From Desulfobacteraceae bacterium (lineage in GTDB: Bacteria > Desulfobacterota > Desulfobacteria > Desulfobacterales > Desulfosarcinaceae), in the NCBI GenBank assembly GCA_027025615.1, contig JALVQM010000104.1:1-6485 (forward strand): 6,485 nucleotides of DNA. Direction: 5' to 3'. The notes beneath the pieces are model-generated. The model was not told the origin of the DNA. It made no database searches and worked only from the letters and a program-made list of their open reading frames with translations. Made by a program: the position numbers and the translations under genes. Below are positions 6,208 through 6,485 of the stretch, in pieces; positions within the stretch are counted from its first letter, which is position 1, and each line of letters starts with the position of its first letter.

Positions 6208-6485
6208 CTACCCATCCGGCCCGGCTTCATCGAGGACCTTGCGGACGGTGGCAGCCAATTGTTCCATGACCACCGGTTTCATAAGCCAGGCTGCAATGGC
6301 CGGATTTTCAGCCGACTTACGGACCATCGACTCTCCGAACCCTGAGCACAGGATGACGGGTATCTCCGGCCTGACGGCATGAATGCGGCGGGCAAGCTGG
6401 AGACCGGTGAGTTTCGGCATGGTCATGTCGGTAATGACCAGGTCGAAGCCGCCGGGATTTGAGAAAAACAGATCAAGCCCCTTCT
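6208..6485 (-). CDS. Receiver (REC) domain protein, 3' part only
   Basis: The reading frame stays open to the window edge, so the ATG at 6424-6426 is internal and only the last about 92 codons are present. In the translated fragment, FDLVITDMTMPKLTG carries the phospho-accepting aspartate (codon 6427-6429), VILCSGF supplies the conserved Ser/Thr, and LMKPV the conserved lysine, so all three visible active-site residues of a CheY-like receiver are intact. The protein ends about 20 residues after that lysine, so the receiver is the C-terminal domain with no DNA-binding output domain after it. The wording (TDMTMPKLTG, IPVILCSGFGE) is typical of the receivers that end PAS-histidine kinase hybrids in Desulfobacterota. 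A stand-alone CheY-like protein or an N-terminal different output domain cannot be excluded. It converges on the phosphatidyltransferase gene and is probably unrelated to it in function. Confidence 0.85.
   Translation of the reverse strand, partial: KGLDLFFSNPGGFDLVITDMTMPKLTGLQLARRIHAVRPEIPVILCSGFGESMVRKSAENPAIAAWLMKPVVMEQLAATVRKVLDEAGPDG

Noticed and set aside
1..6485. CRISPR arrays, tRNA or rRNA genes, insertion sequences, attachment sites
   Set aside because: No regularly spaced repeats, transposase fragments, terminal inverted repeats or tRNA-like folds were seen. The only transposon-like sequence is the Nextera mosaic end, which is an artefact.

Overview
The window looks like a contig end from a metagenome or draft bacterial genome. 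Its first 25 bases are the tail of an Illumina Nextera read-2 adapter, including the full 19-base transposon mosaic end, so genomic sequence starts at about base 26. The proteins fit an anaerobic Gram-negative bacterium, most likely a Desulfobacterota lineage such as a sulfate reducer. This placement is inferred from the wording of RimO, the receiver-domain fragment and the FlgT_N-like envelope protein, plus a long-chain polyprenyl diphosphate synthase that would make a menaquinone side chain. No marker gene fixes the taxon.

Layout, left to right: (1) adapter, 1-25. (2) An electron transfer flavoprotein pair on the plus strand, etfB (28-741, 5' end cut off by the contig end) then etfA (827-1795), closed by a strong intrinsic terminator at 1834-1862. 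(3) A second plus-strand cluster: rimO (start chosen at 1922, end 3244), a long-chain trans-polyprenyl diphosphate synthase (3241-4221, overlapping rimO by an ATGA junction), a secreted or envelope protein of unknown function with an FlgT_N-like N-terminal domain (4315-5565), and a membrane CDP-alcohol phosphatidyltransferase (5642-6196). (4) On the minus strand, converging 11 bases away, the last ~92 codons of a receiver domain (6208-6485), probably the C-terminal end of a hybrid histidine kinase or a response regulator.

Functionally, the ETF pair carries electrons from flavin dehydrogenases toward the quinone pool or low-potential acceptors. The polyprenyl synthase would supply the quinone tail, and the CDP-alcohol phosphatidyltransferase makes an anionic phospholipid, either phosphatidylglycerophosphate or, as its motifs suggest, cardiolipin. 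RimO modifies ribosomal protein S12 and has no obvious metabolic tie to these. The window is mostly ordinary housekeeping sequence. I found no CRISPR array, mobile element, tRNA, rRNA or defence system, and nothing I would call a new system. The points most worth a second look are the uncharacterised envelope protein, the cardiolipin-synthase-like reading of the last plus-strand gene, and the adapter at the contig end.
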